NCBI RefSeq assembly: GCF_026167525.1
Contig: NZ_CP110679.1
Span: 2,033,501 to 2,097,500 of the forward strand
Direction: 5' to 3'
Length of the DNA: 64,000 bases
Source of the DNA: Sphingomonas sp. M1-B02
GTDB lineage: Bacteria; Pseudomonadota; Alphaproteobacteria; Sphingomonadales; Sphingomonadaceae
The notes under the pieces are model-generated. The model had not been told where the DNA came from. It worked only from the letters and a program-made list of their open reading frames with translations, and did not search any database. Both the position numbers and the translations under genes were made by a program. Shown here piece after piece: positions 54,236-63,603 of this stretch; the first letter of the stretch is position 1; each line of letters opens with the position of its first letter.

Positions 54236-54244
54236 GCGATCGGC

Positions 54245-54733
54245 TTATTCGGCGGCGCGCACCGACTCGCTCTCGACTTCCTCGGGCAGCGCCCAGACGA
54301 GATCCTCCTTCTGCAGGACGCGCCCGTCATGCGCCTGGACCGCGACCTGGCCAATCGGCTTGCGATCGCGCGCGTCGACGAGGACGGGGAAGGCCGGGAC
54401 CCTGGTCTCCCAGCGCTCGCCCCATTGGCGCAGCGCGATCATGGTCGGGAGCAAGGCATAGCCCTTGTCGGTAAGTCGATATTCGATTTTCCGACGATCC
54501 TCCGGGCAGGGTCGCCGCTCGAGAATGCCCTTCTCGACCAGCCGCGAGAGGCGATTGGCGAGGATGTTGCGGGCAATGCCGAGCTCGGACTGGAATTCTT
54601 CGAAATGGTGGAGACCATTGAACGAGCCGCGCAGGATCAGGAACGACCAGCGTTCGCCCATCGCTTCAAGCGCCGCCGGAAGGCTGCATTCGGTCGCCAG
54701 CTCGCGCAGGGATTCTCTGATCGCACTACCCAT
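54245..54733 (-). CDS. HxlR-family transcriptional regulator
   Basis: This 162-residue protein has the HxlR winged helix: CSLPAALEAMGERWSFLILRGSFNGLHHFEEFQSELGIARNILANRLSRLVEKGILERRPCPEDRRKIEYRLTDKGYALLPTMIALRQWGERW. The family binds DNA as dimers, often sensing redox or electrophiles; the Cys at residue 16 (in ATECSLPAA) is the usual sensor place. It is divergent from the CC_3452-type gene with 148 bp between, and its target is not known. Confidence 0.92.
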   Translation of the reverse strand: MGSAIRESLRELATECSLPAALEAMGERWSFLILRGSFNGLHHFEEFQSELGIARNILANRLSRLVEKGILERRPCPEDRRKIEYRLTDKGYALLPTMIALRQWGERWETRVPAFPVLVDARDRKPIGQVAVQAHDGRVLQKEDLVWALPEEVESESVRAAE

Positions 54734-54881
54734 GACCGACCATTACTCCAATTCCCGCGCTGCCCAAATGGCATAAGATACTGCAACGCAGCACTAGTTT
54801 CTGCTTGCAACCTACATTGCTGTCAATTAACTCTTGGGCGCAACTCGATTGCAGCAGAACATCCCCCAGGAGGACCTGTCC

Positions 54882-55196
54882 ATGAACCGTATTCACGCTG
54901 TCGCGGCGATCGCCGCGGCGACGCTGGCGTTCGCGCCCACCGCCGGCTTCGCCCAGACCGTTCGTGGCTATTATGCCGCTACACCGGTCGCCGCCCCCGC
55001 CAAGAGCAGCCTCGTCACCCGCTCGACCGTCTGGAAATGCGGAGAAGGCGTCTGCCTCGCAGCCAAGGCGAATGCCCGCGACACTATCATGTGCGAGTTG
55101 GTGGTGCGCGAGATCGGGCAGGTTTCGGCATTCCGCGCAAACGGGACCGATTTCGATGCCGAAGCGCTTGCGAAATGCAACGCCAAAGCCCGGTGA
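54882..55196 (+). CDS. CC_3452-type small secreted protein
   Basis: This 104-residue protein has a signal peptide (MNRIHAVAAIAAATLAFAPTAGFAQ) and the pattern of the CC_3452 family: GYYAATPVAAPAKSSLVTRSTVWKCGEGVCLAAKANARDTIMCELVVREIGQVSAFRANGTDFDAEALAKCNAKAR, with four Cys. Function unknown. Start ATG 54882 with AGGAGG 7 bases upstream. Divergent from the HxlR regulator. Confidence 0.85.
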   Translation: MNRIHAVAAIAAATLAFAPTAGFAQTVRGYYAATPVAAPAKSSLVTRSTVWKCGEGVCLAAKANARDTIMCELVVREIGQVSAFRANGTDFDAEALAKCNAKAR

Positions 55197-55203
55197 GGCG
55201 GAC

Positions 55204-55250
55204 AGGACCGCATTTCTTCTCCCCTTGTAGGGCGGAAGAAGTGCGGTCCT
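55204..55250. terminator. Long stem-loop after the CC_3452-type gene
   Basis: AGGACCGCATTTCTTC (55204-55219) pairs with GAAGAAGTGCGGTCCT (55235-55250), 16 bp with one G-T pair. There is no T run on either side, so it is not a classical terminator; it may be an mRNA end stabiliser or a factor-dependent stop between this gene and the RelA/SpoT gene. Confidence 0.5.
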
Positions 55251-55298
55251 CCCACTAAATCATTGCAATGCAGCGCGCCGGGTGCCCATTTAGGCACT

Positions 55299-57386
55299 GT
55301 GCTGCGTCAATATGAACTTGTCGACCGGGTCCTGTCCTACGACCCCGATGCCGATGAAGCGCTCCTCAACCGCGCCTATGTCTTTTCGGTAAAGGCGCAT
55401 GGCACCCAGAAGCGCGCGTCTGGCGATCCCTATTTCAGCCATCCGATCGAAGTCGCGGGCATCCTGACCGACTTGCATCTCGATGCCGAGACGATCGCCA
55501 CCGCGATCCTGCACGACACGATCGAGGATACGGTCGCCACGCCCGAGGAGATCCATCGGCTGTTCGGCGCCAATGTCGCGCGGATGGTGGACGGCGTCAC
55601 CAAGCTTTCCAAGATCGAAGCCCAGACCGAGAATGAGCGCGCGGCGGAAAATCTGCGCAAATTCCTGCTCGCGATGTCGGACGATATCCGCGTGCTGCTG
55701 GTCAAGCTGGCGGACCGGCTGCACAATATGCGCACGCTCCACCACATCAAGAATCCGGAAAAGCGCAAGCGTATCGCCCGCGAGACGATGGACATCTATG
55801 CCCCGCTCGCCGAGCGGATCGGCATGTATGAGTTCATGAAGGAGATGCAGAGCCTCGCCTTCCGCGAGCTCGAGCCCGAGGCGTTCGAATCGATCACCAA
55901 GCGGCTCGAGGCGCTTAAGACCGAGGGCGTCGACCGGATCGCCAAAATCTCCTCCGGGCTCAAGCTGCTGCTCAGCCGAAACGGCATCGACGCAGAAGTG
56001 ACCGGGCGCGAGAAGCATCCCTATTCGATCTGGCGCAAGATGTCCGAACGCCATGTCAGCCTGGAGCAGCTTTCGGACATCATGGCGTTCCGCGCTACGG
56101 TGAAGAATGAGGAGGAATGCTATCGCGCGCTGGGCGTGATCCACCGCCGCTGGCCGATGGTGCCGGGGCGGTTCAAGGATTATATCTCGACGCCGAAGCG
56201 CAACGGCTATCGCTCGCTCCACACTTCTGTGATCCACGCCGAGAATATGCGCATCGAGATCCAGATCCGCACGCAGGACATGCACGCGCAGGCCGAATAT
56301 GGGCTAGCGGCGCACTGGGCATACAAGCAGGACGCGGTGCGGCCCGACACGCAGGTGAGCTGGATCCGCGACCTGATCGAAATCCTCGATCATGCCGACA
56401 GCCCCGAAGAGCTGCTCGAACATACCCGCATGGCGATGTATCAGGATCGCATCTTCGCCTTCACCCCCAAAGGCGAGTTGATCCAGCTGCCCAAGGGCGC
56501 GACCCCGGTCGATTTCGCTTATGCGGTCCATTCGAATCTCGGTGACCAGGCGGTGGGCGCCAAGATCAACGGTCGCGTCGTTCCCCTGCGCACCGAAATC
56601 GAGCAGGGCGACCAGGTCTCGATCCTGCGCTCCAAGGCACAGGAACCGCAGGCCAATTGGCTCAACTTCGCGATTACCGGCAAGGCGCGCGCGGCGATCC
56701 GCCGCCACATCCGCCACAAGGAGCGCGACGAGACGGTCCGGCTGGGGCACAAGCTCTATGACGACATATTGCTGCGCCTCCCCACCCCGGCCGCGCCCGA
56801 AGCGCTGGTCAACGCGCTCAAGCGGCTGAAGCTGCCCGACGAGGCGGCGCTGATGGAGGCGATCGCCCGCCGCCAGCTGACCGATTCGCAGGTCATGGAA
56901 GCGGTGATGCCCGGATCAGCCGAGGGCAACGACCATGAGATGCCTTCCCAAAGCGCGGCGATCGACATCAAGGGCCTCACTCCGGGTGTGGCGTTCCACC
57001 TCGCCCCCGATTGCCACCCGGTGCCCGGCGACCGCATCGTCGGGGTGCGCCGGGCCGGCGCGCCGATCGAAGTCCATGCAATCGATTGCGCCGGGCTGGC
57101 CGACACCGACGAAGAGGATTGGGTAGACCTCAGCTGGGGCGACAAAGCCGAGGGCGGCGTGGCGCGAGTGGAAGTGACGCTGAAGAACGAGCCCGGCGCG
57201 CTAGGCGCGATCGCGACCTTGATCGGGCAGCACAAGGCGAACATCCTGGGGCTGCGGCTGGATAATCGCGACACGACGTTCCACACGAACACGATCGACC
57301 TTGAGGTGCGCAATGCGGCGCATCTGGTGCGGTTGCTAGCGGCGATCCGGGCAGCGGACGCGGTTAGCTCGGCGGATCGGGTTTAG
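55299..57386 (+). CDS. Bifunctional (p)ppGpp synthetase/hydrolase, RelA/SpoT family
   Basis: This 695-residue Rsh protein makes and degrades the alarmone ppGpp. It has the hydrolase HD domain (HPIEVAGILTDLHLDAETIATAILHDTIEDT), the synthetase domain (HPYSIWRKM, GRFKDYISTPKRNGYRSLHTSV, EIQIRTQDMHAQAEYGLAAHW), a TGS domain (RIFAFTPKGELIQLPKGATPVDFAYAVHSNLGDQ) and a C-terminal ACT domain (VEVTLKNEPGALGAIATLI). Start GTG 55299 gives the normal N-terminus; ATG 55263 is possible. Single Rsh genes are the rule in alphaproteobacteria. Confidence 0.95.
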   Translation: MLRQYELVDRVLSYDPDADEALLNRAYVFSVKAHGTQKRASGDPYFSHPIEVAGILTDLHLDAETIATAILHDTIEDTVATPEEIHRLFGANVARMVDGVTKLSKIEAQTENERAAENLRKFLLAMSDDIRVLLVKLADRLHNMRTLHHIKNPEKRKRIARETMDIYAPLAERIGMYEFMKEMQSLAFRELEPEAFESITKRLEALKTEGVDRIAKISSGLKLLLSRNGIDAEVTGREKHPYSIWRKMSERHVSLEQLSDIMAFRATVKNEEECYRALGVIHRRWPMVPGRFKDYISTPKRNGYRSLHTSVIHAENMRIEIQIRTQDMHAQAEYGLAAHWAYKQDAVRPDTQVSWIRDLIEILDHADSPEELLEHTRMAMYQDRIFAFTPKGELIQLPKGATPVDFAYAVHSNLGDQAVGAKINGRVVPLRTEIEQGDQVSILRSKAQEPQANWLNFAITGKARAAIRRHIRHKERDETVRLGHKLYDDILLRLPTPAAPEALVNALKRLKLPDEAALMEAIARRQLTDSQVMEAVMPGSAEGNDHEMPSQSAAIDIKGLTPGVAFHLAPDCHPVPGDRIVGVRRAGAPIEVHAIDCAGLADTDEEDWVDLSWGDKAEGGVARVEVTLKNEPGALGAIATLIGQHKANILGLRLDNRDTTFHTNTIDLEVRNAAHLVRLLAAIRAADAVSSADRV

Positions 57387-57476
57387 GTTCTCCTTCTGCC
57401 ACGTGGCAAAGGGATATCGCGCGCCCTGCCTACGCCCGCCTCGACGGCGGCACGGGGCGTCGCTACACAGCGCGGC

Positions 57477-58505
57477 ATGCAGCGTCCCAAGCTTTCCGTC
57501 GTCATTCCCTGCTACAATGAAGAGGCGTGCCTCGAGATGCTGCACGCGCGCGTCTCGGCGGCGGCGCGGGCGGCGGTGGGCGATGATTATGAGATCGTCC
57601 TGATCAACGACGGTTCGCGCGATGCGAGCTGGCAAGTGATGCAGCGGCTGTCGGCGAGCGATCCGCGGCTGGTCGCGATCAACCTGTCGCGCAACCATGG
57701 CCATCAGCTTGCGCTGACCGCAGGGCTGGATCTGTGCGCCGGCGAGGAAATCCTGATCATCGACGCCGACCTGCAGGATCCGCCCGAATTGCTGAGCGAG
57801 ATGCGCGCGGCGATGGCAGCGCAGGAGGCGGACGTCGTCTATGCAGTGCGGCGCAAGCGCGAGGGCGAAAGCATCTTCAAGAAATTGACCGCGGCGATCT
57901 TCTATCGCGCGCTCGATCGAATCACGGATACGCCGATCCCGCTCGACACCGGCGATTTCCGGCTGATGACCCGGCGCGCGCTCGACGCCTTCCTGTCGCT
58001 GCCCGAGCAGGCGCGCTTCATCCGCGGAATGGTGGCGTGGATCGGCTTTCGCCAGGTGCCCTTCGTCTATGACCGGCACGAGCGCGTGGCGGGGACGAGC
58101 AAATATCCGCTGGGCAAGATGATCCGCTTCGCGCTCGACGCGATTACCGGCTTCTCGACCGCGCCGCTGCGCTTTGCCAGCCATGTCGGCTTGGTGCTGA
58201 CCGGTGCATCGCTGCTGCTGGTGCTCTATATCCTGGTCGGCTGGCTGTTCGGGCGGGCGATCCCGGGCTGGACCTCGCTGATGCTGGTGGTCGTCGTGCT
58301 GGGCGCGGTGCAGATGTTCGTGCTGGGGATGATCGGCGAATATCTCGGGCGGCTCTATGTCGAGTCGAAGCGGCGGCCCTTGTACATCGTCGCCGACGTG
58401 GCCGGGCCGGTGCGGGGGCACGCCTCGCTGGGCTATCGCTTCGAGGATTCGGGGCCGGTTAGCGTTTCGCCGCAGGCAGTTCGAAGCGAGAGTGCCGAGG
58501 GCTAG
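57477..58505 (+). CDS. Glycosyltransferase family 2, GtrB/DPM1-like
   Basis: This 342-residue enzyme has a GT2 domain: LSVVIPCYNEEACLEMLHARV, IVLINDGSRDASWQVM, LIIDADLQDPPELL (DxD-like metal motif), RFIRGMVAWIGF, and two C-terminal membrane helices (GLVLTGASLLLVLYILVGWLF and GWTSLMLVVVVLGAVQMFVLGMIGEYLGR). It resembles GtrB and polyprenyl-phosphate sugar synthases, which load a hexose on undecaprenyl phosphate. GtrA and a GT-C protein follow nearby. Confidence 0.92.
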   Translation: MQRPKLSVVIPCYNEEACLEMLHARVSAAARAAVGDDYEIVLINDGSRDASWQVMQRLSASDPRLVAINLSRNHGHQLALTAGLDLCAGEEILIIDADLQDPPELLSEMRAAMAAQEADVVYAVRRKREGESIFKKLTAAIFYRALDRITDTPIPLDTGDFRLMTRRALDAFLSLPEQARFIRGMVAWIGFRQVPFVYDRHERVAGTSKYPLGKMIRFALDAITGFSTAPLRFASHVGLVLTGASLLLVLYILVGWLFGRAIPGWTSLMLVVVVLGAVQMFVLGMIGEYLGRLYVESKRRPLYIVADVAGPVRGHASLGYRFEDSGPVSVSPQAVRSESAEG

Positions 58506-59233
58506 GCTTTCGGCACCGCCAGCACGATCAGCGAAAGGCCTGGGGGCAGCGGCACGCGGCCGACCAAGTGCCGCTCGAGGCGGAAGATGCGCTCGAAGAT
58601 CGCATTCAGCGCCTTGGGCGGGGGCGAATCGTCGCTGTCGTCCTTGCCGGTGAGCTTGCCAACGAAGCGCGCGGCGACGGCGGCGGGGAAGAGCAGCGAA
58701 TTGAACCAGGCGAGCTTCCGGGGCTCGAGGCCGGCGGCGGCGAGCGCGGCGAGCAGCGTGGCTTTGGAATAGCGGCGCTTATGGTGGTTCACCACGTCGT
58801 GCGCGCTCCACATCCACTGGTGCGCGGGGACGGTGATGAGGATCTTGCCGCCGGGCTTCAGCGCGGTGGCGATCGCCTTGAGCGCGGCGACGTCGTCCTC
58901 GACATGCTCGACCACGTCGAGCACGGCAACGAGATCATAGCTGCCGGGCTCGACGCCCTCCAGTTCGGGCAAGGGCGAGGTGCCGACCGGTTTACCGAGA
59001 CGGGCGCTGGCGGTCTCGCGCGCGGTCTCGTCGATCTCGATCGCGTCGATCTCTCCGAATTGGGCCAGCATCGGGAGATTATGCCCGGTGCCGCAGCCAA
59101 TTTCTAAGATGCGCGAGTCGTTGGGAAGCCCGCCCCAGCGCGTCAGATAATCGGCGAGGATGTCGCGGCGGGCGCGGTACCACCAATGGGTGGTGTCGTG
59201 CGCGGCCATGCGTTCATAGACGATGCGATCCAT
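58502..59233 (-). CDS. Class I SAM-dependent methyltransferase
   Basis: This 243-residue methyltransferase shows motif I RILEIGCGTGHNLPMLAQFG, YDLVAVLDVVEHVEDDVAALKAIATALKPGGKILITVPA and a basic C-terminal helix. It starts MDRIVYERMAAHDTTHWWYRARRDIL, typical of methyltransferases in polysaccharide clusters. Substrate unknown. It overlaps the GT2 stop by 4 nt in convergent order and lies 3 bp after GtrA on the same strand. Confidence 0.88.
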   Translation of the reverse strand: MDRIVYERMAAHDTTHWWYRARRDILADYLTRWGGLPNDSRILEIGCGTGHNLPMLAQFGEIDAIEIDETARETASARLGKPVGTSPLPELEGVEPGSYDLVAVLDVVEHVEDDVAALKAIATALKPGGKILITVPAHQWMWSAHDVVNHHKRRYSKATLLAALAAAGLEPRKLAWFNSLLFPAAVAARFVGKLTGKDDSDDSPPPKALNAIFERIFRLERHLVGRVPLPPGLSLIVLAVPKA

Positions 59234-59236
59234 CTC

Positions 59237-59629
59237 TTATCCGAATACCCAGAGGCGATTGAGCGCGAAGGTGACGAGCGGGGTTACGAACAGGATCGGA
59301 ATCAGCGGCCACCACCAATCGCCGTTGAACATCGAATCCTCGGTCAGCACCCAGACGAAGAGGCTGTTGAGCCCCAGGCTGACCAGGCTGACCGCGAAGA
59401 AGCGGCTGCCGGTCTTGGCGACATTGGCCTCGCCATGTCCCTTGAAGCTCCAATAGCTGTGGAGGAAATAGCCGGTGATCATCGCGAAGAAATAGCCCGC
59501 AAGATTGGCGATCGAAGGCGTGGTGATCTGATATTTGGCGAGCGGCGAATAGACCAGCGCATAGACCGCAGTGGCGATGCCGCCGCTGATGCCGAAGCGG
59601 ATCAGCTGGCCGAGCAGGCCGCTCGCCAT
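59237..59629 (-). CDS. GtrA-like membrane protein
   Basis: This 130-residue protein has four membrane helices: LIRFGISGGIATAVYALVYS, IANLAGYFFAMITGYFLHSYWSF, RFFAVSLVSLGLNSLFVWVL and LIPILFVTPLVTFALNRLWVF. The pattern FxxSGGIATxxxxxVYxxL and the NRLWVF end are the GtrA family signature. GtrA proteins flip polyprenyl-phosphate sugars. It is 3 bp from the methyltransferase. Start ATG 59629, with an earlier GTG at 59662 possible. Confidence 0.9.
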   Translation of the reverse strand: MASGLLGQLIRFGISGGIATAVYALVYSPLAKYQITTPSIANLAGYFFAMITGYFLHSYWSFKGHGEANVAKTGSRFFAVSLVSLGLNSLFVWVLTEDSMFNGDWWWPLIPILFVTPLVTFALNRLWVFG

Positions 59630-59726
59630 CAAAGTTTCAACGCGATACCGTAAAGCCGCCACTAGTCCTGCTTGCCCTTGCGCAAGCCGCCGCCCTAATG
59701 CGGACGACGGAGCGAGGGAAGCGATT

Positions 59727-61577
59727 TTGAAGTTCGGCGCATTCGGCGGTTTCCGCCTCGATCAGGAACTGGACCGGCGCTGGCTGGGGTGGATGCTCGT
59801 CTTCTGGGGCTGCGTCGTCGCCTGGTTCCTCGTCCAGCGGCAGGGCAATATCCACTGGCTCGTGCTGGGGGATACCGACGACAATATGCGGCTGATGCAG
59901 GTGCGCGCGCTGCTCGCCGGGCAGGGCTGGTACGATCTGCGCCAGTATCGGCTCGATCCGGCGAATGGCGGGTTCGACATCCATTGGTCGCGGCTGGTCG
60001 ACCTGCCGATCGCCGGGCTGATCCTGCTGCTCAAGCCGTTCCTCGGCATCGCCGCCGCCGAGCGCTGGGCGTGCGGGATCGCGCCGCTGCTGCCGCTGGC
60101 GATCACGATGACGGGCCTAACGCTGACGATCCGCCGGCTGGTCGCGCCCTATGCCTGGCCGGTGGCGATGATCATCCTGATGGGCTGCGCCTCGACGCTG
60201 CAAATGTATGCGCCGATGCGGATCGACCATCATGGCTGGCAGCTCGCCTGCCTGGCGATGGCAGTGGCGGGGCTGGCCGATCCCAAGCGTGCGCGCGGTG
60301 GCGCTACGGTGGGCGTGTCGAGCGCGGTCTCCCTGACCATCGGGCTGGAGATGCTGCCTTATTGCGCGATGGCGGATGCGATCATCGTGCTGCGCTGGAT
60401 CTGGAACCGCAGCGATGCCCCGCGCCTGGCGGCGCATGGGCTGACGCTGGCGGGCGGATCGGCACTCGGCTTTGCGCTGTTCGCCTCCAACGCCAACCAG
60501 GTGATGCGCTGCGACGCGCTGACGCCGGTGTGGCTGAGCGTGATGATGGCGACGGGCAGCCTGTTGTTCGCGCTGTCGCTGGTGCGCGCCGACAGCCGAT
60601 GGGTGCGGTTTGCGCTGGCGGCGGCAGCGGGCGCGGCGATCGTCGCGGCGTTCGTCTTCTTCTTCCCGCAATGCCTGGGCCGGCCTGAGCAGGTCTCCGA
60701 CGAGCTGGCGAATATCTGGCTCAACAATGTCCGCGAGGCCAAGCCGATCTACGAGCACCCGCGCAATACGGGCTTCTCGCTCGCGGTGCTGCCGATCATC
60801 GGCATCCTCGGCGCGCTGGTTGCCACCTGGCGCGCGCGGCGGACCGAGGCGGCGGTGGCCTGGGCGGCGATCGCCTTGTTCACGACCTTCGCCGGCGCGA
60901 TGCTGTTGTGGCAGGTTCGCGCAGGGCCCGCGGCACAGATGCTGAGCGTGCCGGGGGCGACGGCGCTGGTCTGGCTGGTGGTGCCCTGGTTCCTGCGGCG
61001 ATCGTCGATGCTGGTGCGCGTATTGGGATCGGCGGCGGCATTCCTCTTGGTATCCGGGTTGTTTGCCGGGCTGGTGCTCCCCTATCTGCCAGCGGAAAAG
61101 GCGGCAAAGGCGGGGTCGAACAAGAGCGCGCGCGCCAATGCCGCATGCGCGCGCATCACCTCGCTAAAACCGCTAAACGCGATCCCCGCCTCCACCTTTT
61201 TTACGCATGTCGACATGGGGCCGCGGCTGATCGTCACGACGCACCACAATGCCGTCGCCGGGCCCTATCATCGCAACGGCCAGGCAATCCTCGACGTGCA
61301 CAAGGCGTTTACCGGGCCGGCCGCTGCGTTCCGTGCGATCGCGGCGAAGCATGGCGCCAACTATCTGCTGGTCTGCCCGGACATGAACGAAACCACGGTC
61401 TATCGGGCGCGTAGCCCCAAGGGTTTCTTTGGCCAGCTCTATCGCGGGCAGGTGCCCAACTGGCTCGAGCCGGTGGCGCTGCCGGCCAAATCGCCCTTCC
61501 GGCTCTGGCGGATCCGCTACGATCTGCCCGAAATCAATGCCCCGACGCCGCCCGTCCGGCGACCAGGCTTGCCCTGA
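59727..61577 (+). CDS. GT-C-type membrane glycosyltransferase
   Basis: This 616-residue protein has about eleven membrane helices. After the first helix comes the metal motif GDTDDNMRLMQVR (residues 48-60) in the first outer loop, then QGWYDLRQYRLDPANGG and IHWSRLVDLPIAGL. A second DHHGWQ motif follows and a soluble C-terminal domain. This D-x-D and DHH layout is that of GT-C glycosyltransferases. They transfer a sugar from a polyprenyl-phosphate donor outside the cytoplasmic membrane. Start is TTG 59727 with GAGGGA about 8 bases upstream. It overlaps the MarC stop by 44 nt in convergent order. Confidence 0.85.
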   Translation: MKFGAFGGFRLDQELDRRWLGWMLVFWGCVVAWFLVQRQGNIHWLVLGDTDDNMRLMQVRALLAGQGWYDLRQYRLDPANGGFDIHWSRLVDLPIAGLILLLKPFLGIAAAERWACGIAPLLPLAITMTGLTLTIRRLVAPYAWPVAMIILMGCASTLQMYAPMRIDHHGWQLACLAMAVAGLADPKRARGGATVGVSSAVSLTIGLEMLPYCAMADAIIVLRWIWNRSDAPRLAAHGLTLAGGSALGFALFASNANQVMRCDALTPVWLSVMMATGSLLFALSLVRADSRWVRFALAAAAGAAIVAAFVFFFPQCLGRPEQVSDELANIWLNNVREAKPIYEHPRNTGFSLAVLPIIGILGALVATWRARRTEAAVAWAAIALFTTFAGAMLLWQVRAGPAAQMLSVPGATALVWLVVPWFLRRSSMLVRVLGSAAAFLLVSGLFAGLVLPYLPAEKAAKAGSNKSARANAACARITSLKPLNAIPASTFFTHVDMGPRLIVTTHHNAVAGPYHRNGQAILDVHKAFTGPAAAFRAIAAKHGANYLLVCPDMNETTVYRARSPKGFFGQLYRGQVPNWLEPVALPAKSPFRLWRIRYDLPEINAPTPPVRRPGLP

Positions 61578-62175
61578 TCCCGTCGATCACGAACTGAGTC
61601 GCGAGCGCCGCGAGGATCACGCCGAGCACGCGCGAGATCACCGCCTCGATCCGCGCGCCGACCAGCCGCATCAGCGGCCCGGCGGCGACCAAGGCGACCA
61701 GCGTCAGCAGCAGGATCACGCCCATCGCGGCGAGGACGACCGCCGAACTGGCGACGCCATTGGTCTTGGACATCAGCAGCATCACCGCGGCGATCGAGCC
61801 GGGACCGGCGATCATCGGCATCGCCATCGGGAAGATCGAGATGTCGGCAGGTTCTTCCGCCCGGACCTTCTCGGCCCGGTCCTCCCGCCGCTCGGTGCGC
61901 TTCTCGAACACCATTTCGAGCGCGATCAGGAACAGCATGATGCCGCCGGCGATCTTGAACGCATCGAGGCTGACGCCGAGCGCACGCAGCATCACTTCGC
62001 CGAACAAGGCGAAGACGATCAGGATGATCGACGCCACGAACACCGCCCGGATCGCCATCGCGCGGCGGTTCGCGGCATCGGCGCCGGTGGTGAGCCCCGC
62101 GAAGATCGGCGCGCAGCCGGGGGGATCGATCACCACGAAGAAGGTGGCGAGCGAAGAGATGAACAGTTCGATCAA
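61534..62175 (-). CDS. MarC-family membrane protein
   Basis: This 213-residue protein has six membrane helices and the MarC/UPF0056 motifs: [54 protein letters not shown]. The family was once linked to multiple antibiotic resistance but its role is unknown. The start is TTG 62175, overlapping the folD stop by 4 nt, so the two are coupled. Confidence 0.92.
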   Translation of the reverse strand: MIELFISSLATFFVVIDPPGCAPIFAGLTTGADAANRRAMAIRAVFVASIILIVFALFGEVMLRALGVSLDAFKIAGGIMLFLIALEMVFEKRTERREDRAEKVRAEEPADISIFPMAMPMIAGPGSIAAVMLLMSKTNGVASSAVVLAAMGVILLLTLVALVAAGPLMRLVGARIEAVISRVLGVILAALATQFVIDGIRASLVAGRAASGH

Positions 62176-63047
62176 ATCGCGCGCTCGTCGAGCGGCACGC
62201 CTTCGCGGCGGTGCGCGGCGACCAGCGTATTGCGCAGCAGGCAGGCGATCGTCATCGGGCCGACCCCGCCCGGCACCGGGGTGATCGCGCCGGCGACCGA
62301 GGCCGCGCTATCGAAATCGACGTCGCCGGTGAGCTTGCCGTCGACGCGATTGATGCCGACGTCGATCACGGTGGCGCCCGGCTTGAGCCAATCGCCCTGC
62401 ACGAAATGGTCGATGCCCACGGCCGCGACGACAATGTCGGCGTGACGCAGATAATGCGGCAGATTGCGGGTGCGCGAATGGGCGATCGTGACGGTGCAGC
62501 TCTTCGCGGTAAGCAGTGCCGCCATCGGCTTGCCGACGATGTTCGAGCGGCCGACGACGACGGCGTCGAGCCCCGAGAGATCGCCGAGCCGGTCTTCGAG
62601 CAGCATCAGGCAGCCGAGCGGGGTGCAGGGCACGAAGCCGGGGAGCCCGGTGACGAGGCGGCCGGCATTGACCGGGTGAAATCCGTCGACATCCTTGTCG
62701 GGATCGATGCGGAGCAGGACTTCCTGGGCGTCGAGATGATTCGGCAGCGGAAGCTGCACGAGGATGCCGTCGACCGCGGGATCGGCGTTGAGCGTGTCGA
62801 CCAAAGCGAGCAGCTCGGCCTGGCTTACGTTGGCGGCGGGGCGATGCTCGAAACTTTCCATCCCGGCTTCGCGGGTGGCCTTGCCCTTGCTGCGGACATA
62901 GACCGCGGAAGCGGGATCCTCGCCGACCAGCACCACGGCGAGGCCGGGAACCCTCCCGGTCACCTTCTGGAAGGCAGGGACATGCTCGGCCACGCGGGCG
63001 CGCAGCCCGGCTGCGAAACTCTTACCGTCGATCAGTTCAGCGCTCAT
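62172..63047 (-). CDS. folD: Methylenetetrahydrofolate dehydrogenase/cyclohydrolase
   Basis: This 291-residue bifunctional enzyme interconverts methylene-, methenyl- and formyl-tetrahydrofolate with NADP. It has the [18 protein letters not shown] block with the catalytic Lys, [33 protein letters not shown], the NADP site [17 protein letters not shown] and the final [19 protein letters not shown]. It precedes and is coupled to the MarC gene. Confidence 0.97.
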   Translation of the reverse strand: MSAELIDGKSFAAGLRARVAEHVPAFQKVTGRVPGLAVVLVGEDPASAVYVRSKGKATREAGMESFEHRPAANVSQAELLALVDTLNADPAVDGILVQLPLPNHLDAQEVLLRIDPDKDVDGFHPVNAGRLVTGLPGFVPCTPLGCLMLLEDRLGDLSGLDAVVVGRSNIVGKPMAALLTAKSCTVTIAHSRTRNLPHYLRHADIVVAAVGIDHFVQGDWLKPGATVIDVGINRVDGKLTGDVDFDSAASVAGAITPVPGGVGPMTIACLLRNTLVAAHRREGVPLDERAI

Positions 63048-63116
63048 GGCGCTTCTCTTAGAGGGAGAATGACGGGGATTGAACCCCAGGTGGGGGTGGC
63101 TTCGTCAATCTTACCG

Positions 63117-63194
63117 TCGTCCCGACGCAGCCCGGATCGAGAGTGGCGAAGGTTTTAGCAGAGTAAACCTGGATCCCGGCTTCCGCCGGGATGA
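63117..63194. repeat. Paired palindromic repeat upstream of folD
   Basis: GTCGTCCCGACGCAGCCCGG (63117-63136) and inverse CCTGGATCCCGGCTTCCGCC with GGGATGAC (63167-63194) form a degenerate inverted pair. It is in the gap between YggT and folD genes, both on the minus strand, and belongs to the same family as the units at 12065 and 52113. Confidence 0.7.
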
Positions 63195-63222
63195 CGAACC
63201 ATGCGGTCGGGCGGAGCCAGGC

Positions 63223-63546
63223 TCAGCCGGCGTAGCCCGCGCTCGCGATCTGGACGATCAGCCAGGGAATGAAGAAGTTGTTGAGGATATAGAGGATCAG
63301 CAGCACGATCAGCGGGGATATATCGAGCGCGCCGAAATCGGGGAGCACCCGGCGGATCGGCCGATAGACCGGCTCGGTGATCACCTTGAGCCCGTTCCAC
63401 AGCGAGCGGACGAACTCGTTATGCGTGTTGATCACGTTGAACGCGATCAGCCACGACAGGATCGCCTGCGCGACGATGATGAAGGTGAAGACCGTCAGCA
63501 GCAGCTGGACGATCTGCAGGAGCATGATCAGGAACGAGTTCAACAC
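63223..63546 (-). CDS. YggT-family membrane protein
   Basis: This 107-residue protein has two to three membrane helices: IMLLQIVQLLLTVFTFIIVAQAILSWLIAFNVI and ISPLIVLLILYILNNFFIPW, with the YggT signature FVRSLWNGLKVITEPVYRPIRRVLPDFGALDISPL. Members are linked to osmotic stress or to cell-envelope assembly; role unclear. Start GTG 63546 or the adjacent TTG 63543. Confidence 0.92.
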   Translation of the reverse strand: MLNSFLIMLLQIVQLLLTVFTFIIVAQAILSWLIAFNVINTHNEFVRSLWNGLKVITEPVYRPIRRVLPDFGALDISPLIVLLILYILNNFFIPWLIVQIASAGYAG

Positions 63547-63603
63547 AGTCTCCGAGTGGCGCGTGCGTCCGGGATATAGGAAAGCCCCGTGGGGCGGCAA
63601 GTC

